Positions 24,601 to 37,800 of a stretch of 64,000 nt of DNA are shown one piece after another (the stretch's first letter is position 1; every line of letters begins with the position of its first letter). This DNA comes from Malurus cyaneus samueli. Its lineage: Eukaryota > Chordata > Aves > Passeriformes > Maluridae. The position numbers and the translations under genes are program-made. The notes beneath the pieces are model-generated. The model saw nothing but the letters and a program-made list of their open reading frames with translations. It was not told where the DNA came from and did no database searches. The stretch lies in NCBI GenBank assembly GCA_009741485.1, contig CM019218.1, positions 51,112,754 through 51,176,753 on the forward strand. Reading direction: 5' to 3'.

Positions 24601-27600
24601 TGCAGGATTATTTACAATTCAGAATCCACCTGTTAATGCAGCAGTATGTGTAGGTGTGTACTGTCATATGTCAAACTAGTTTGATTTTTAAAATCCTTTA
24701 AAAATGCTTTACTGTACTTTGAGCAGGCTGTGTAGGATAATAACACTTGGTTGCTGAATGACTTAATAAAGCCCTAATGTTAGTTCACCTACAGCACTTT
24801 AGTTCCTCCCTGGATGATCTGCCTGTCCTGTGCCAGTGGATCTTGTTTTAGTGACCTTTGCCCCAGGGCTGTGCATTTTTTATGGCCAGCACGTGTGGGG
24901 TGAGCCTGACCACCCCCCTTAGTGCTCCCAAACACCATCATTGGGCTGGCTCCTGCTGCCAGGCTCTGCCCATCACAGTGGAGTGATGACTTGGGCACTG
25001 ATTCACCTGTCAGTGAAACACCACCTGAATTAGCAGTGCTGAAAGTCACTGCTTTAGTGGTGGGGTTGTGGTGCTCCCTTAGGGGCTGGGCTGGGACCAA
25101 CTTCAAAGAACCGTGGGTGTGAGGAACCAGAGCCCGTGGCAAGGAGCAGCTGTGCTGTGGGAAAGAAGCCAACAGGAGAGTGAAGCACCACCTGAGAGAT
25201 GTCACTAGGTTGAAGTGAGCTGGTTTAGCTGGTAACCCAGAGCTCTGTGCTCTGAGGAAACCGAGGGCGGTTATAATCTAACCCCAAACATAGGGCAGGT
25301 GACCTTTCCTCCCTTTTTTCTTGTTGTTTTGTTTTGGGGTTGTTTGTTGTTTGTTTATTTTTGTATTTACAGAATATTCTTGGGTGGATTTGAAATGGAT
25401 TATCTGAGATTAAAGCAGACATTTTGTTTGTTCGCTACAGAAGGGACAACTTTGTGGTCTTTTTTGACTGGGAGTGGGCGATAAGGAAAAACTACTTGAT
25501 TTTGGGGTGTTTTTGTCTCTACTGCAGGCTGTTTTTGTCTGTTATTTACTAAAATAAATTATCTTATCCTATGGAAGCTGTTCTGGTAGATCTGAAGATC
25601 TGAGTCCTGTTCCAGCCTTGCCCATCCTGCCCAGGACAGAAAGCTTTCTACCACAGACCCAGTATTCATATTGGTACAGTACTGGTTCTGTAGTAAACAA
25701 GTTTGAGAGACTTGGACATCCCTGACACTTGGTCTGGTTTGAAATGGCCGAGTGAACATTTCCCCCATTCCCTGGCCAGGCCTCTGGGAAAAGGAGATCC
25801 AGTTTTGTTTGGCTTTTTCCCCTTTGTGTGCATGTTGTCCCCCAGCTGGGGATGCCGCTGGAGCAGAAAAAGGGTTATTAGAGGTGATGTCAGGAGTATT
25901 GAATCACTTGAGGAACAGATGGAGCTCCAGTACCTGTTGGGAAAAGCTCTACCTGGCCCATCTTTTCCACATCCCCAGGGGATCTGGCCAGTACTTTGCT
26001 GCTGCAGAGGAGAAGGGAAACTACTGCACTGGAAGTTGCTGCGTTGTGATTGAATATTCATGTGAAAGGCTTTATTTCAGGTCCTAGAACAGACAAATGA
26101 ACTGTGGGTAGGTTAGATAGTGGCAGAGACTCCAGAATTCCCGGATTTGATTTCTCTTAAACAGGAGCTCTAATGTTTTGTCTCCTTTCGTGTACCTGGG
26201 AGATGGAGGGAATCCCCAGTCATATTTGACAAGCCATTTGGTGAGTGAAGGGGATGGTTCAGGTTTAGTCAAAGTGTTGAGAAGAGCCTCTGTTCTGTAT
26301 TTAGAAGTAAAATAAGCGCTTAAATATTCCTCAGATGACTGTGGAGGCTTCCTCTGCTGAGAGGCACTGGGGACACTCAGTCATGCAGTGCATGAGACCA
26401 TGAAATCTTTGAGATAAAACGAGCAGTTTCTGGCATCTGCAGGTGTAAAACATACTCGAAGCTGCCAGACCTTGTTGGAATTAGTTCTCCCTCTGGTGCA
26501 CTGAGCAGGTGTGACTTGTCCTCTAGAACTCCCCATTGGAGTCAGGACTGTGGCGACGCCGACGTGCCATCTGCTGCTGGGTTAGACAAGTACAGCAGCA
26601 TTTCACACCTGGAAACATTCAAAATGCTTTTATACAGCAGCAGAGTGTGTGTGGTTTGCGTGCCCTGCTCAGTGGGACGATCTTTCCTAGGGAAAAACAA
26701 ACAAAACCAGACACAGAATTCCCTGTAGGTGGATATAATGAAACCTGTGGCATGGTTGGAACAAACGGTGTGCCCTTTATTCCTGCTATGGCACCCACCT
26801 CCCTGGGGCCCCCTGCCCACCTTCCACACACACCGCAGGCCAGGGCCTGTCAGAGCTTTGTTTGAAGCATGTTGTTGTTAAATCTGTTCCCAGTGGAGTT
26901 TTTGCATGTTCTTAGATGTAAAGATGTGCCTAAGCGCAGGATAGGATGCCCAGAAATCCCCATGCACAGATTCTTTATTCTCTGGCAGTAGCTTTCTCTG
27001 GATTCTCCAGAGATCTGAGGCTGATACAGCTTCCTCCTATTTACTCCTGTCTCATAGCAACCCTGCACAATCACTGCTGCTCTCTTCTGACTGGCGTTTC
27101 CATTAGAAGCGCAAGATCCAGTCTTACAGTGCCTGGGAATTAGACTTTAATTGCTTAACTGAGGAAGGAACCTTAACAGGTTTCCATGTCTGGGAAGATC
27201 AGAAGTGAATAGCCATATCCTGACACTTAGATTGTACTTAACATCTCTATATTAAAGCCACAGATCTGTATCTAAACCTGCTACCCAGATTAATTGAGGA
27301 ATCACTTCTCTCCATGTCATGCAGAAAACTGCATATGGAAGTTGTGATTCTGCAAAGATTTGCCCAGACAGGATACTGGGCATCATCCCCACCACAGCAA
27401 ATGGTGCCTGCCTGTTCCTTGCTCATGCTGCTCTTCAAAGCCCAGTGAAATAGAAACATATTTGGAGTTCATAGCTTTAAAATCTGAACTCCTTTTTTCC
27501 TGCTGTGTTTATGCTCCCCATCTCCTTCCATTCTGTGTGGAGCTGAGCTACTTGGCAGCTTTCTGTACCTAAGGGGAAACCAACCCAGTGTCCTTGGAGA

Positions 27601-30600
27601 CTTTAACTCGCTCCCCCTCTCTGAGCTTAAATGTTGTTGCTGCTTCTAGAGCTGTGCTTCTCCCAAACCAGGGCCTCCAATCTACAGATTTCTGGAGTAC
27701 CTTTGTAAACTTTAGACAGAAATACTTTTACTGGCAATTGGGCATCAAACTGACTTTGTGCATGAGGATGATGCCCCAGAAATGTTTGCATCCATGGAGG
27801 AGAGAAGCTCCTTCAATCCTGATGTCTGGCTTTTTCACTGGGCTGGTCACCACAGGTTTATATCCATTTAGACACAGTGGGAGAATGTTGAACTTGGAGC
27901 TCCCGTGGCTGCTCCCACAGCACTGCAGCCTGGGCTGGGCTGGCATGAGCTGGTTTGGCTCTCTGCTGAGAGATTGGTGGTTTGGGTGCTGCGTGTCAGC
28001 TCATCCATGAAATTTATGTCCTGGACTGTGGGAAGTGTCAGAGAATCTGATTTTAGCCCCGCATTGCTCCAGTGCAGCACAGCAGAGTTTCCCTGTTATT
28101 TATCCTGGCCCAGCAGCATGTCAGGGACTTGCTCATGGGAACTCAATCAGGTACCTGAGCCCTGTCACCTCCTCACCCGTGGGCACCTGAACCAGCCCTG
28201 CCAGTGCCTGCTCCCAGAAAGTCCTGAACTTCCTGGTGGTCTCCCAGCCACGCCATGTTTGCACAGCATGCATGGAATAAAACACAAGTGCTGGATGCTT
28301 TGTTCTCTGTTTGTGCTCAGTTTACGTAAGCGAGGTTGGAGCAGCGCAGGGTAGGAGCGGCCCAAGGGGGACGGGGATGGGCAGCGTGGGCTGGGGCCAC
28401 TGTCAGTGTCCACTGGGGGACTCCTGTATCATTGTACAGCTGTGCATCCACCTCCTGTCCCTGGAAGTGTACCTGCATTGGTGGTGACTCAGTCACAGAG
28501 GTTAAATAAAAAGCTGTCTGAAAGCCTGTGTGTGATGGTTTATGAAAGATTCGCTTAATCCTCACTTTGTTCCCAGCACAGGTGCCTCCGTTTACAGAGC
28601 TCAGTATTCACAAGGGGTTTTAACTTCCCAAAATGTCTTACTTCCCTTCTAGAAGCACGAGTCAAATGATAATTTATACCATTAGTTGTCATGCAGAATG
28701 TGTGCTTGGAAAATTGCAGTCCTGTGTTCTCACACACTGGTCTGTGTGAAGAGCCAGTGCTCCCAGCAGCAAGTGAGCAGTTACCTCTGGGGAACATTCT
28801 GGAAGAAGTGAATTTGCAAAGCTGCAGCTGAGCTTTTTGTAAAGACAGTGATCCCACTTGGAGAATAGATGGGAATGCACCAAAAATAGTGGGAATAATC
28901 CTTCAATTGAAACAACTTGGAAAAACTGCAATTGCCTGCAGAATTATTTTTGCATGTTTGTGATGTAAAATGTTGCATAGAGGGGATAATTAGGCTTGAA
29001 AATGTCATACAGGGGTTTGGTAATTTGCATTGCAGCAGAAGCTGGAATTTTCTAACCCTTACATTGTGCGTGATGAATAAACATCATGGGACAGGGGAGG
29101 GAGAGTCACCTGTGCAGGGTCTGCGCTAAAGCAGCTCTCACTTGGCTTAAAGAAACAAGTGGGGTTTGATTTTGCCACATTCTCATGCCCAGTACTGACC
29201 CTCGGGTATGTGAAATGCAGTAAGGAGTGGCAATCCCAAAAACAAAGATTTGGGGCTTTTCCATGGTGAAATTCCTTGTATCAGGAGGAGCTGACCATGG
29301 CCATGGATTGTGGGATTGTTCTTGCATTGCCAGGAGAGCTCATTCCAGGGTGTCAGATACTCAGTGCAGGGTGGCAGGTGGTGCAGAGCTGTACATGCCG
29401 AGGAATCTCTTGTGCTGAACTAAAATTTGGGTTTAATTGACACGGTTAGCATAATTTTGGAGCTTTAAATTAGGTGCTCCAGAAACCAGTACATGGAGAT
29501 CCAGAGGGTTTCCCTGCAAACCAGCTCACTGTGACTTCACAGAGCCTCTGCATCCAAAAGCACTAATGAGCTGCTCTGATGTCGGACTGAGGGTGACTGG
29601 CAGTTCCTCACACTGCAGGGGGGTGCTTGTGGACCCCCAAATTAAAGCAGGCCAAGGTGGTTTTGCCCGTGGCATCTGCTGTGAGGTGACCTGGGGTAAG
29701 GTGTGCCCCCAGCAGAGGAGCAGGGGATGGTTAAGCCCCTCCAGAGCTCACCAGGCAGTGCCTCAAACAAAGTGTGCAGGTAGCTCAAAGATGAAGCAAA
29801 TTCTGGCAAATGTGTCTGTACAGGTAATCGGCAGCAAATCCTGTTTTCCTTCTGCAGAGTGCTAAGTACAATAGCTTAATCCCTGTGAGGTGAGACTGCT
29901 TGGAATCCTGTTTATACATTGCTCTCCTTCTGTGTCCTTTTTTTTGTGCACCTGTTCACGCCATCTTAGTGTTTCTCTCCTGCTCCTCCCCTTCCCCCTG
30001 TTTCAGCGACTGTATTTTTGGAAATGTTGGATATCTCAGTCATTGGATTTTGATGGGAGCATCTTCTTCCTGAGGTGAACTGTCATGTTGGAATCTGCTG
30101 GCTGTTCTCTTTTGAAAAGCTTTACAAGCTGGCACTGCAGCATATTCCTGGGTTAGAAGTGCGTTTGTTTTTCCATCACTTGCGTGTATTTCTGTCTGCA
30201 AACAGCAATTTCCACATTCCCAGTCTTTCATACTTCCCACGCAGTTCAGGAGATGTCCTGGTTAATTGTCTGCTGATCCTTCTCTTGGTTGGATTCTGAG
30301 AGCTGCTGAGGGCTGCTTCATTTTATCATTTGCTTGTATTTACCACTTGATACATCCCGAACTTTTTCTTTCCATCTGTAGCATGATTGCAGACTGTTCA
30401 TGGTACTTCCTTCCTAGTCAGATCTGCAGCAGAGCTCTCCAGCCTGGGGTTTGCCAGTGACGTCGATTCTTTGTGCCATCCCTGTTCTGACTCGTGGCTG
30501 CATGGCCCTGGCTCCTGCAGTCAGGAGGTTTTGAAGTTGTAGAACACGCAGGAAATGGTATTTCCTAGGAAATTTGCCCTTTTAAAGACAGAGTGGTGAA

Positions 30601-31503
30601 AACTGAGGTCAGAGCTTCCTGTTCAAATCAAGCAGGAATGGTTTTGGCTGTTTGTACTCTCACTGCCTTACCCAGAGTGTGCTGCTGGGAAGAGCTGGAC
30701 TGTTCAGAAGCATTTGCATAATGGTTTTCCAACTCATAACAAGTTTTTCTCCCTCATCTCCTTCCTGACCTCGGTATGTGGGTTTTGTGTGGGGGTTGTG
30801 CCTTCATCACTGACAAACTTCATCTCCCTGTGAGCTGGGGCATCTCTCGCTGCCTCTGGGTCTTTCTTTTGCTTCCTGATGAAACCCCGGATAGCTGATC
30901 CAGACAATAGAAGTTACAAAAGGAGTTCCTGTTAATTTGAGACCTGTGACTAGATCTAACATTTAGGTGACTCATTTCAGGATGTAAAGGAGGGAAATGG
31001 ATTTTCTAGGAAGCATTTTGGGGGTTTTGGTAAATGCTCTGGGTGATTTCACTGGAGGCAAATGTGTATTGTTACCCTGAGAGGGCACAAATGGCACCTG
31101 TGGGAACCTGGATTTTTATTTTTTTCTGACATGGCCTCTTGAACCCAGTTTCAACCCCATGTCTCTGGGACAAACTGGGGAGGCTGCAGGGGCTGGGCCT
31201 GTGGGTGTTATAGCATCTCTAGGGGATTGTGGTATAGAAAACAAGTTATTTTGTGGTCTTGGCCTAAAAAACACCTGACAGAGGTAAGTGGTGGCATCTG
31301 CCCTCTGTGGGGAAACCAGCCCTGGAACGTGTGGTTTAGGAGCATCCTTGAGCCACAGTGGGGTTGGTGGGAAGCCCTGGGCTGGGCTGGGTGCTCTTTG
31401 GAGCTGAGCATTGAGCGTTTTGTTTCTTGCCTGTTGAAAATTGATTATGTCTCCAACTTTCTTTCAGGGTTTCCACGGTCCTTATCACTTCGGACAGTCT
31501 TAA
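6688..31503 (+). CDS. ILRUN: ILRUN (C6orf106), UBA-like and NBR1-like domain protein
   Basis: Five coding exons: 6688-6844, 18475-18629, 21897-22094, 23642-23970 and 31468-31503 (TAA 31501-31503), with GT-AG introns of 11.6, 3.3, 1.5 and 7.5 kb. Expected length is about 291 residues (human 298). Exon 1 and the start of exon 2 encode the UBA-like domain (LGTTDKDVLIGEFQRLLGFQ). Exons 2-4 encode the NBR1-like four-tryptophan domain, with its tryptophans in KTWRIQ, EAWPPG, GQWRMC and VIWVIL. The rest is a polar, Ser/Asn-rich tail ending GPYHFGQS. Known role: dampens IRF3- and NF-kB-driven cytokine transcription and affects lipid metabolism. Oddity: relative to the family, exon 1 shows two one-base losses (near 6694 and 6701) and one gain (near 6738), so residues before LGTTDK are read out of frame. 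The later exons are intact. A start at 6696 would be in frame with the rest but gives a non-family N-terminus. Confidence 0.95.
6845..18474 (+). other. ILRUN: ILRUN intron 1
   Basis: 11.6 kb intron bounded by GTGCGG and tttgcag. Its first 350 bp still belong to the promoter CpG island. The remainder is AT-richer unique sequence. I found no exon, RNA gene or clear transposon in it. A PAR-bZIP palindrome at 17626-17633 lies in a stretch that looks like a possible conserved noncoding element. Confidence 0.8.
18630..21896 (+). other. ILRUN: ILRUN intron 2
   Basis: 3.3 kb intron. Mostly unique AT-moderate sequence. A small CpG-containing patch at about 20885-20980 stands out against the otherwise CpG-poor intron. 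T-rich runs occur near 21545-21590. No gene is seen. Confidence 0.75.
22940..23185. promoter_or_regulatory. Intronic CpG island in ILRUN intron 3
   Basis: A sharply bounded GC- and CpG-rich block (gcggccgc-type sequence) inside an otherwise ordinary 1.5 kb intron (22095-23641). It contains a CTCF-like core, gcggcagagggcgctgc at 23121-23137. It could be an alternative promoter, an insulator or an orphan CpG island. No exon with family homology is seen: the open frames here lack recognisable products. Confidence 0.55.
23205..23345. repeat. Degenerate TG-rich tandem repeat
   Basis: Directly after the intronic CpG island, a unit of roughly 25-35 bp resembling gtgtgtgcagggtcagtgg recurs about four times with substitutions and length changes. 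It lies within ILRUN intron 3. Confidence 0.5.
23971..31467 (+). other. ILRUN: ILRUN intron 4
   Basis: 7.5 kb intron bounded by GTAGGT and ctttcag. The sequence is unique and AT-moderate with scattered T runs (for example 25310-25360 and 29940). A short perfect inverted repeat lies at 24240-24255. AATAAA motifs near 28277 and 28504 are internal to the intron. I recognise no exon or transposon. Confidence 0.75.
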
Positions 31504-34500
31504 AACACAAAAACACAAAACGGGTATCGACAAGAGGAGAATTTAAGAAAAAGCTGACTTTTGGGGGAAGGGAGGGGGATTCATGTGGCAGACAGACACA
31601 GCGTGGACCCCCCTTCTCTGCCTCCGTGTTCTGGATAAAGAAGAAAAAGCAAAAGCCCAGTAACTTAAGACTAGCTGTTTCCAGAGGAAAATCCAAAACC
31701 TGAGTATGCATGTGTGACTGCTGGATTTCAGAGTGGTGTAAATGCTATGAGGAGGAAGAGACACCAACACTATGGGTTTTTAGAAATCATCTTCACACGT
31801 AATTAGGTAGCTTAAAAAGAAGTTTAAAAATGAAAATTTAAAAGCCATCTTTAAAAAAAAGAATATTTTGCCTACAGAGCGGTTGTAGTTTGAGCAAATG
31901 TTTAATTTCTGTTTGTTTCTTGTTCATATTTTTTTTTTCCTAAGGGACAGCGTGCATTTTCCCAGAATGTCCTGGTTTGCTGCCGAACGGGACTGGCTCG
32001 GCACCCGCTGGGGTTTGTGCAGGGACTGCTTCTGTCAGACTTTTTTATTGCCAGGTTGGGTCTGCTCCCAGCGCTGCGTTTTTAACAGCATCTGCTGGTT
32101 TTAGTTACTGACTTTTTAATCTTTTATTTCTTCTTTTCCTTTTGGTTTGGGTGTTGCTCTTAGTTGTCCTGCGTGTCGTTGGGAACCACGCTATGGCCGG
32201 ATCTCGGTATCAGAATTGGAGAGGGAGACTCTGGGACTTCTGGGATAACATGGAGGGCTCATCTCCCTTCCCCCTTGTACATGAAGTACACAGATACACA
32301 CCCTTGTTAATAAGAAACTGATTTATTCAAGTTCCTGAGCTGTCCTGTGTGGTTAGCAGTTTAAAATCCCTTTTTGTTCACTTTTGATGTGCAGTAGCTG
32401 TGCCTGGAGCTGTGTGCCAAGGGGACTCTCTGTAGCTATAATTCACCTGCTAGTAGTTGAAAAGCTTCACAGTCATCCTGTCCTTTTCATCTGGACTGTC
32501 CCCTCTCTCTTTCAGAGCATAAGTTTGCATTTGTTTCTCCTGTGCTGAGGTGTAGCTTAGAAGCTGATCCGTGTGTTCTGGAGCAGGAGTTGGCACCACC
32601 AGCTGGGTCCCACTGTCACCTCTTCTGCCTTTGTCGTCTGGGCTCGGGGCTGTGCTGAGGCTCCAAGTGGGCTCGTGTTAGAGGAGGGATTGCAAACGTT
32701 TGGGCTGCTCTGCTGTTCCTCCAGCGTGTTTTCCTCCTGTTCTGGACTGGGAAGTGACATGTGAGGGGAGGCAGCTCAGTCTCAGGCGCTGTGGATTTAT
32801 TCTCAAGTGCTGTCCCTGCAAATGGAGGGGAGTGAGCCCGGCAGCACCATCCTGCCTGAACGAAGCAGGCTGGAACAGCCTTCTGCCAAAGATACAGGAA
32901 TATGCAAAGCTCCCGTTACCTTCTTCCAGACCTTCCCAGTGAAGGCTTTTCCCCGTCTCAGAGCTGCACACTGCATGGCTTTGCCCTCACTGCTCTTGGC
33001 TGCTTGTGTTTATGTGGCTGATTTTGAATGGGGGAATCCTTCGTTGCAGCTACCAAGGACTGGTACCCGAGTGCATACAAGTGGACCTCGTGGGGGCAGT
33101 GGGAGCCCCTTGTGTCCAACAGAGGAAGGACTGAGTGATTGATTTTGTTTGTATTTCAGAGGTTGAGTTATTAAAGATCACTGTTAGTTAAAATCTCCCT
33201 TCAGAAATCTGTTAGCTGGGAGAAACAATGTAAGAAACTACCTGCACAGAAGTGGCACTGCAGGATTTGAGCTGCCTGACTCTTACAGCCTGGTGGGCAC
33301 TTGGCTCTGCCCTGGAGCTGGGGCAGTGTTGGGATTGGAGTGAACCTGCTGAAGGTGCTGCTTCTTGGAAGGTTTGGTTCTTGTCCTGTAACAACATTTT
33401 GCCTTGGATTTGTTACCCCCTCTGAGCATTGATGTGGTGGGATGATCTGCAGCCCCACAGTGTGGTGTGGGCAGGGAGAGTTTCCTCACTCACTCCTTTC
33501 CTCGCAGGTGGCTCACGAGCCCCTCTGAGGGTACGAGCATCACACCTGCAGCACTGCTGCTCCCCTTCTGAGGGCACTGAACCCTTGGAGACTGCTCTTG
33601 GTCCAAGTGACGAGGTGATTCCTTATCTTTATTAGCTCCTTGTGTCAGCTGCATAGTGGAAGGGAGGGGAAATCAAGGTCTGAGTGAGAGTTAGAGCTGG
33701 TGCTGTGACCTTTGCCTGCTGTCAGCAGAGGCACCTGGGAGACCCTTGCACTCGGATACCCCCACGCTGGCTTTCTGCTCCCAGGCACGTGTGCTCCTCC
33801 CGTGTCCCCTGGCTGCCACACTCGTGTTCCTGTGCTCCTCCTAAGGCTGAATTTCCCTTGTCTTGAGAAATCCAAACCTGCATGTTCCCCTGTAGCCATG
33901 TGCTTTCCCGCTCCGAAGGCACACGTGTTTGCAGTCCGTGGTGTCCCGGTGACAAGGGTCACATGTTCTGGGGTGTGAGGAAAGGCAGGGCTCGGCCATC
34001 TGCAGCTCTTTCTGCTCACATCCCACTCTGCCCAGGCAGCAGAGGGATCCACGGAGCTCTGGCTCTTTGGGGCTGGGGTTGTGGCCCCGGCTGTGGCACT
34101 GGAAGGTTGTTTAAAAACAGGGTTTGTTCTATCTCTGTGTTTTTCCTCAAGTAAAAACTGTTTTGCTGAGGCTAAAGGTGGTTTTATCTCCTGGTTCCTT
34201 GGAGCTTCGTGGTGCAGCCAGCCCTCGAATTGCTCGTGCTTCAGATGTCCAGCTTTTAATGGGGAGATTGGAGATAAATTTGGCAGAGCTCTGTCCTGGT
34301 AACCTCGTGACACTGTGGTTTGTATCAGCTCCCACGGGGAAAAGCGTCATTCAGAACATCTCTGATGGCATTTAAGTGGGTCCCTGTGGCAAGTGAGAGC
34401 CACTTGGGCCCTGTCACTAACACAGCTCAAGCAGTGTCACCTCCCAGCCTCAACAAACTGGAGCAGGATGTCCCTGGGACTGTCCCCAAAGTGGCAGTGC

Positions 34501-34820
34501 CATGGGAGGGGGTGAGAGAGTGGGAATCTTCTGCCCACATCTCAGGAGTGTCGGATTAGAACCTCACAATGTTTGGGAGCTGGGACAGAGCCGTGTGGTT
34601 GGAGAGCAGTTGTGTGGGTGGGAAATGCACGCTGTCCCACGTCTGGGTTTCTGTTGTGTTTAATTTTTTCCGTGTGTGAGTGCGTGGGTGGTTCCCAGCC
34701 TGTCTGTGCTCGCCGGGGCAGTGCATGTGTAGCACGGGATGGTGTGTTGCCTCTCTGAGTCTGGGAGAAGTCCTATGATAGCACATTGGGGGTGAAAATA
34801 AAGGAAGCCTTTTCCTTAAT
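31504..34820 (+). other. ILRUN: ILRUN probable 3'UTR
   Basis: Sequence following the ILRUN stop codon. The first convincing AATAAA I see is at 34797-34802, followed by T-rich sequence, implying a 3'UTR of about 3.3 kb. Nearby possible alternatives are ATTAAA near 34841 and AATAAA at 35674-35679. No other gene is recognised here: open frames at 32.6-34.5 kb are short and lack homology I know. Confidence 0.55.
34797..34802 (+). terminator. ILRUN: ILRUN candidate poly(A) signal AATAAA
   Basis: AATAAA followed within about 40 bp by a TTTT-containing, AT-rich stretch. It is a candidate cleavage region for ILRUN transcripts; proximal sites of non-canonical sequence cannot be excluded. Confidence 0.5.
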
Positions 34821-37800
34821 GTATAAATGAATATTTGTATGATTAAATTAACACAGAAAAAAAAACCGCTCTGTAGCTGTTGAGAGTTTTATTGAAGCTG
34901 CAAAACTTCCAAGTCTGTCACCGTGTAGTTAAGTATACCCAGTCTGCTCCATCCCCAGGGTGTTTTCCACACACTCAGGCACAACACCCTTAAACCCTCT
35001 AGCCCTGATTTACTCCAAATTGTTGTGAAACCAGACGAAATTTGGTGCATATTGGTTATCAAACCACCTGTCGAGACCCTGGGTGGGGAGAGGCCGTGGG
35101 GGTGGTTGTGAGGCCAGGGGAAGGACCTTGTGACAAGGTCAGATCACTTCACAACAATTCCTCAGGAGGAGGATGGTCTCAGCAATCTCCATTCCAGTGG
35201 CACCAGCACAAAGCAATGCCACAGCTGTGTCCCCAAGTGCTCCTTGGGTGCTGATCCACATCCCAGCCCTTCTTTCGGAGCCTGGTGCGGGATAGGCTGA
35301 TGATGCTTCACACTTCAAACAGCCCAGACCCGAGGGATCAGTCCTTCCATCTCCTGAGTCACTCAGGGAGGCAGGAGAGGGAGTTGGAAGGAAGTTTGGT
35401 TTTTCTCTTCTCACAATCCCTAGGGAAACTAGCTGTGGATCGGGATGGGGACACACGGAGGTCTCGCTTTGCTGGGCTCCTCACAGAGTTGTCTCGGGTG
35501 GTTCTGAGTTCCCAGGTGAGGCCTTGCTCAGGATACGCAGCCCAAGCATTACCTGGACAAACAGCACCACGGAGCAGCTCAGCTGAGGCCGTTCCTTTGC
35601 TTGCCTGGGAGTTTGTTACTAATCCCCACGAGAAACCTCACTCTGTGTATGCTGGCTTTGCTTTTATCATTTGAATAAATGCCTGGAGCTTTCATGTGCT
35701 GGTTAAGCTTGACTGAAAGCCTGACTGGGAACAGACATCCTGCTACCTGTGCCTGGGGGTGTTTGTTTTGTGCCCTGAGCAGAACGCGCCCCTCGAGCTC
35801 GGGGTGCTCGCGGGTGTCCCGAGGCTGCTGTGTTTGGGCAGGGGAGGATCACCCGCCCTGCTCGCTGCCCAGCTTTGCATTTACTCCTTATTTGCCCGAA
35901 AGAATCTGTTTATCTTTAGGGTTGCAACCTGTCAGGGGTTGCCAGCGCAGGACAATCCCATCACACCTTTAATGGTATCTCCTAAGTGGGCAAATAACCA
36001 GCAAGATTGCCTCGGTGGAGGTCATCCCGCAATCCTGGGTGCAGAGCTGGGTGGGTGGGCAGGAGGCCAAGGCAAATGGCCACCTCAGGCACCTGGGAGC
36101 TGCTTGGGTGCTGCTTTGGCTGCTTGTTTATTTTTTTAGGGGAACCAGAGCATTGTCCATTAAAAGTTGCAAAATTAATTCTGCTTTTATGCAGGGTTTT
36201 TTTTGTTTCCAAATCGATGGCAGTCAGAAGGAGAGTGTTCCGAGCTTTTTGTGATGGATTAGAGGGATGAAAAGCATCCAGGACTGCTCAGACCCTGTGC
36301 CTTGTTGGGTTCACATTCCTCTCAGGCTGGAGGGAAGAGCAGGATCTGCTGCAAAACCTGCCCAGCACCACTGCATGTCCTCATATCCACAGGCATAACC
36401 TCCAGGGCTCCAGAGCAGCACCTGGAACAGTGGCAGAGACGAAAAGGAGAGCTTTATTCTGATTTTTATTTATTTTCCTCTTCTCCCTGCTACATCCACT
36501 AATCCTGCAGCAGCAGCACAATGCTAAGGGAGGATCTTCCTGAGGTCCTTTGGGATGTTAATGGGCCAGAGGGGAAATGATGCCAAGCTGGTGGTGGGAT
36601 GCTACCAGGGGTCCATGGGGAAGGAGCAGGATCAGGGGGACCTTGGGCTCTTTGTAGAAGCTCTCCACAACCTGCCTGCTCCGCCTGTGTGTTCACTGGA
36701 AAATTCCCAATTATATGGGAATTATTTAAGGAAATCTAATCTCGAACATTTCCTACCCCATTGATAAAACAGCCGAGTAGTAAAAGCTCTGTGCAGAGCC
36801 TGGCAAGGAGGCAGATGGCACGCGTGGGCACGGACCAGCCCTGTTTGCCCCATGGAACGCCGCGGGCTCGGCTCTGCGCAGCAGCTGCGGCTGGGCTGGC
36901 TCCACAGCTGCCTCCTCACTCGTGTATTACCATGTTTTGGGGGTCTCTTCCCCGCAGGAGTGACACTTTCATAGAAATTTAAAACGGGGGGACAAGATTT
37001 GGTTTTCATTTTGCACACAGAGTGAGGGTGCAGTGTCCTGTGAGGTGGCTCGGCCATGCTGGGGTGGGGACATTGCAGGAATCAAAGCTCCGTGTGCTGC
37101 CAGGGACTGCTGTTGGGAATAGGGGCTGGGCTCGGGGGTGACCGAGACCCTGAGCACTGCGGCTCCCGGCCGAGGTGTTCACACAGGGTTTGCTGGCCAC
37201 GGGCCCAGCCTGGAGCAGGTGCCAGCAGAGGGAGCTGAGGGTGTTCCTCGTCCGCAAAACCCTTTGGAGCTGCTGGATGTGGCTTTTCCAGGCTCTGGGA
37301 TCTGCTGGTGACAGTGGCCAGGCAGGCGAGAACCGTGTCCCCCGCAGCCCCAGGGCATCTGCTGTCCTGGCTGGGCAGTGGGGTGGCACATGTCACCTGG
37401 GCTGTCACCAGCGCTGTGGGACTGGGACGATGCTGCTGAGCTGGGCAGGGCCAGCACGGGCACAACCATCTGGGCTGTGAGTGAGGAAGGGTCTGCCCAG
37501 CAGTAGGTCCATGTTGTCCCAGTTTTGTCCCAGTTTGAAGGGTGACGTGTTGGGGACTAAAGGGGGTCTGGGTGCACTGCTCTGGCCGCAGGGTGGTGCC
37601 CAGCTCTGTGGGAGGGAGGGAGGGACCCCTTAACCTCAGGTTTAGGGTTAGGCCCTTTTCCCAGGCCTTTTTCTAGGAAAACCATCCCACAGGATGGGCC
37701 TTTCAGCCTCTCCTGAGTCTCTCTGCGGTGCTGGTGTGGAGCAGCTGGGCTCGGCAGGGTCTGTGCAGCACCGGCATCCAGGGGAAAACACAGCCAGGAC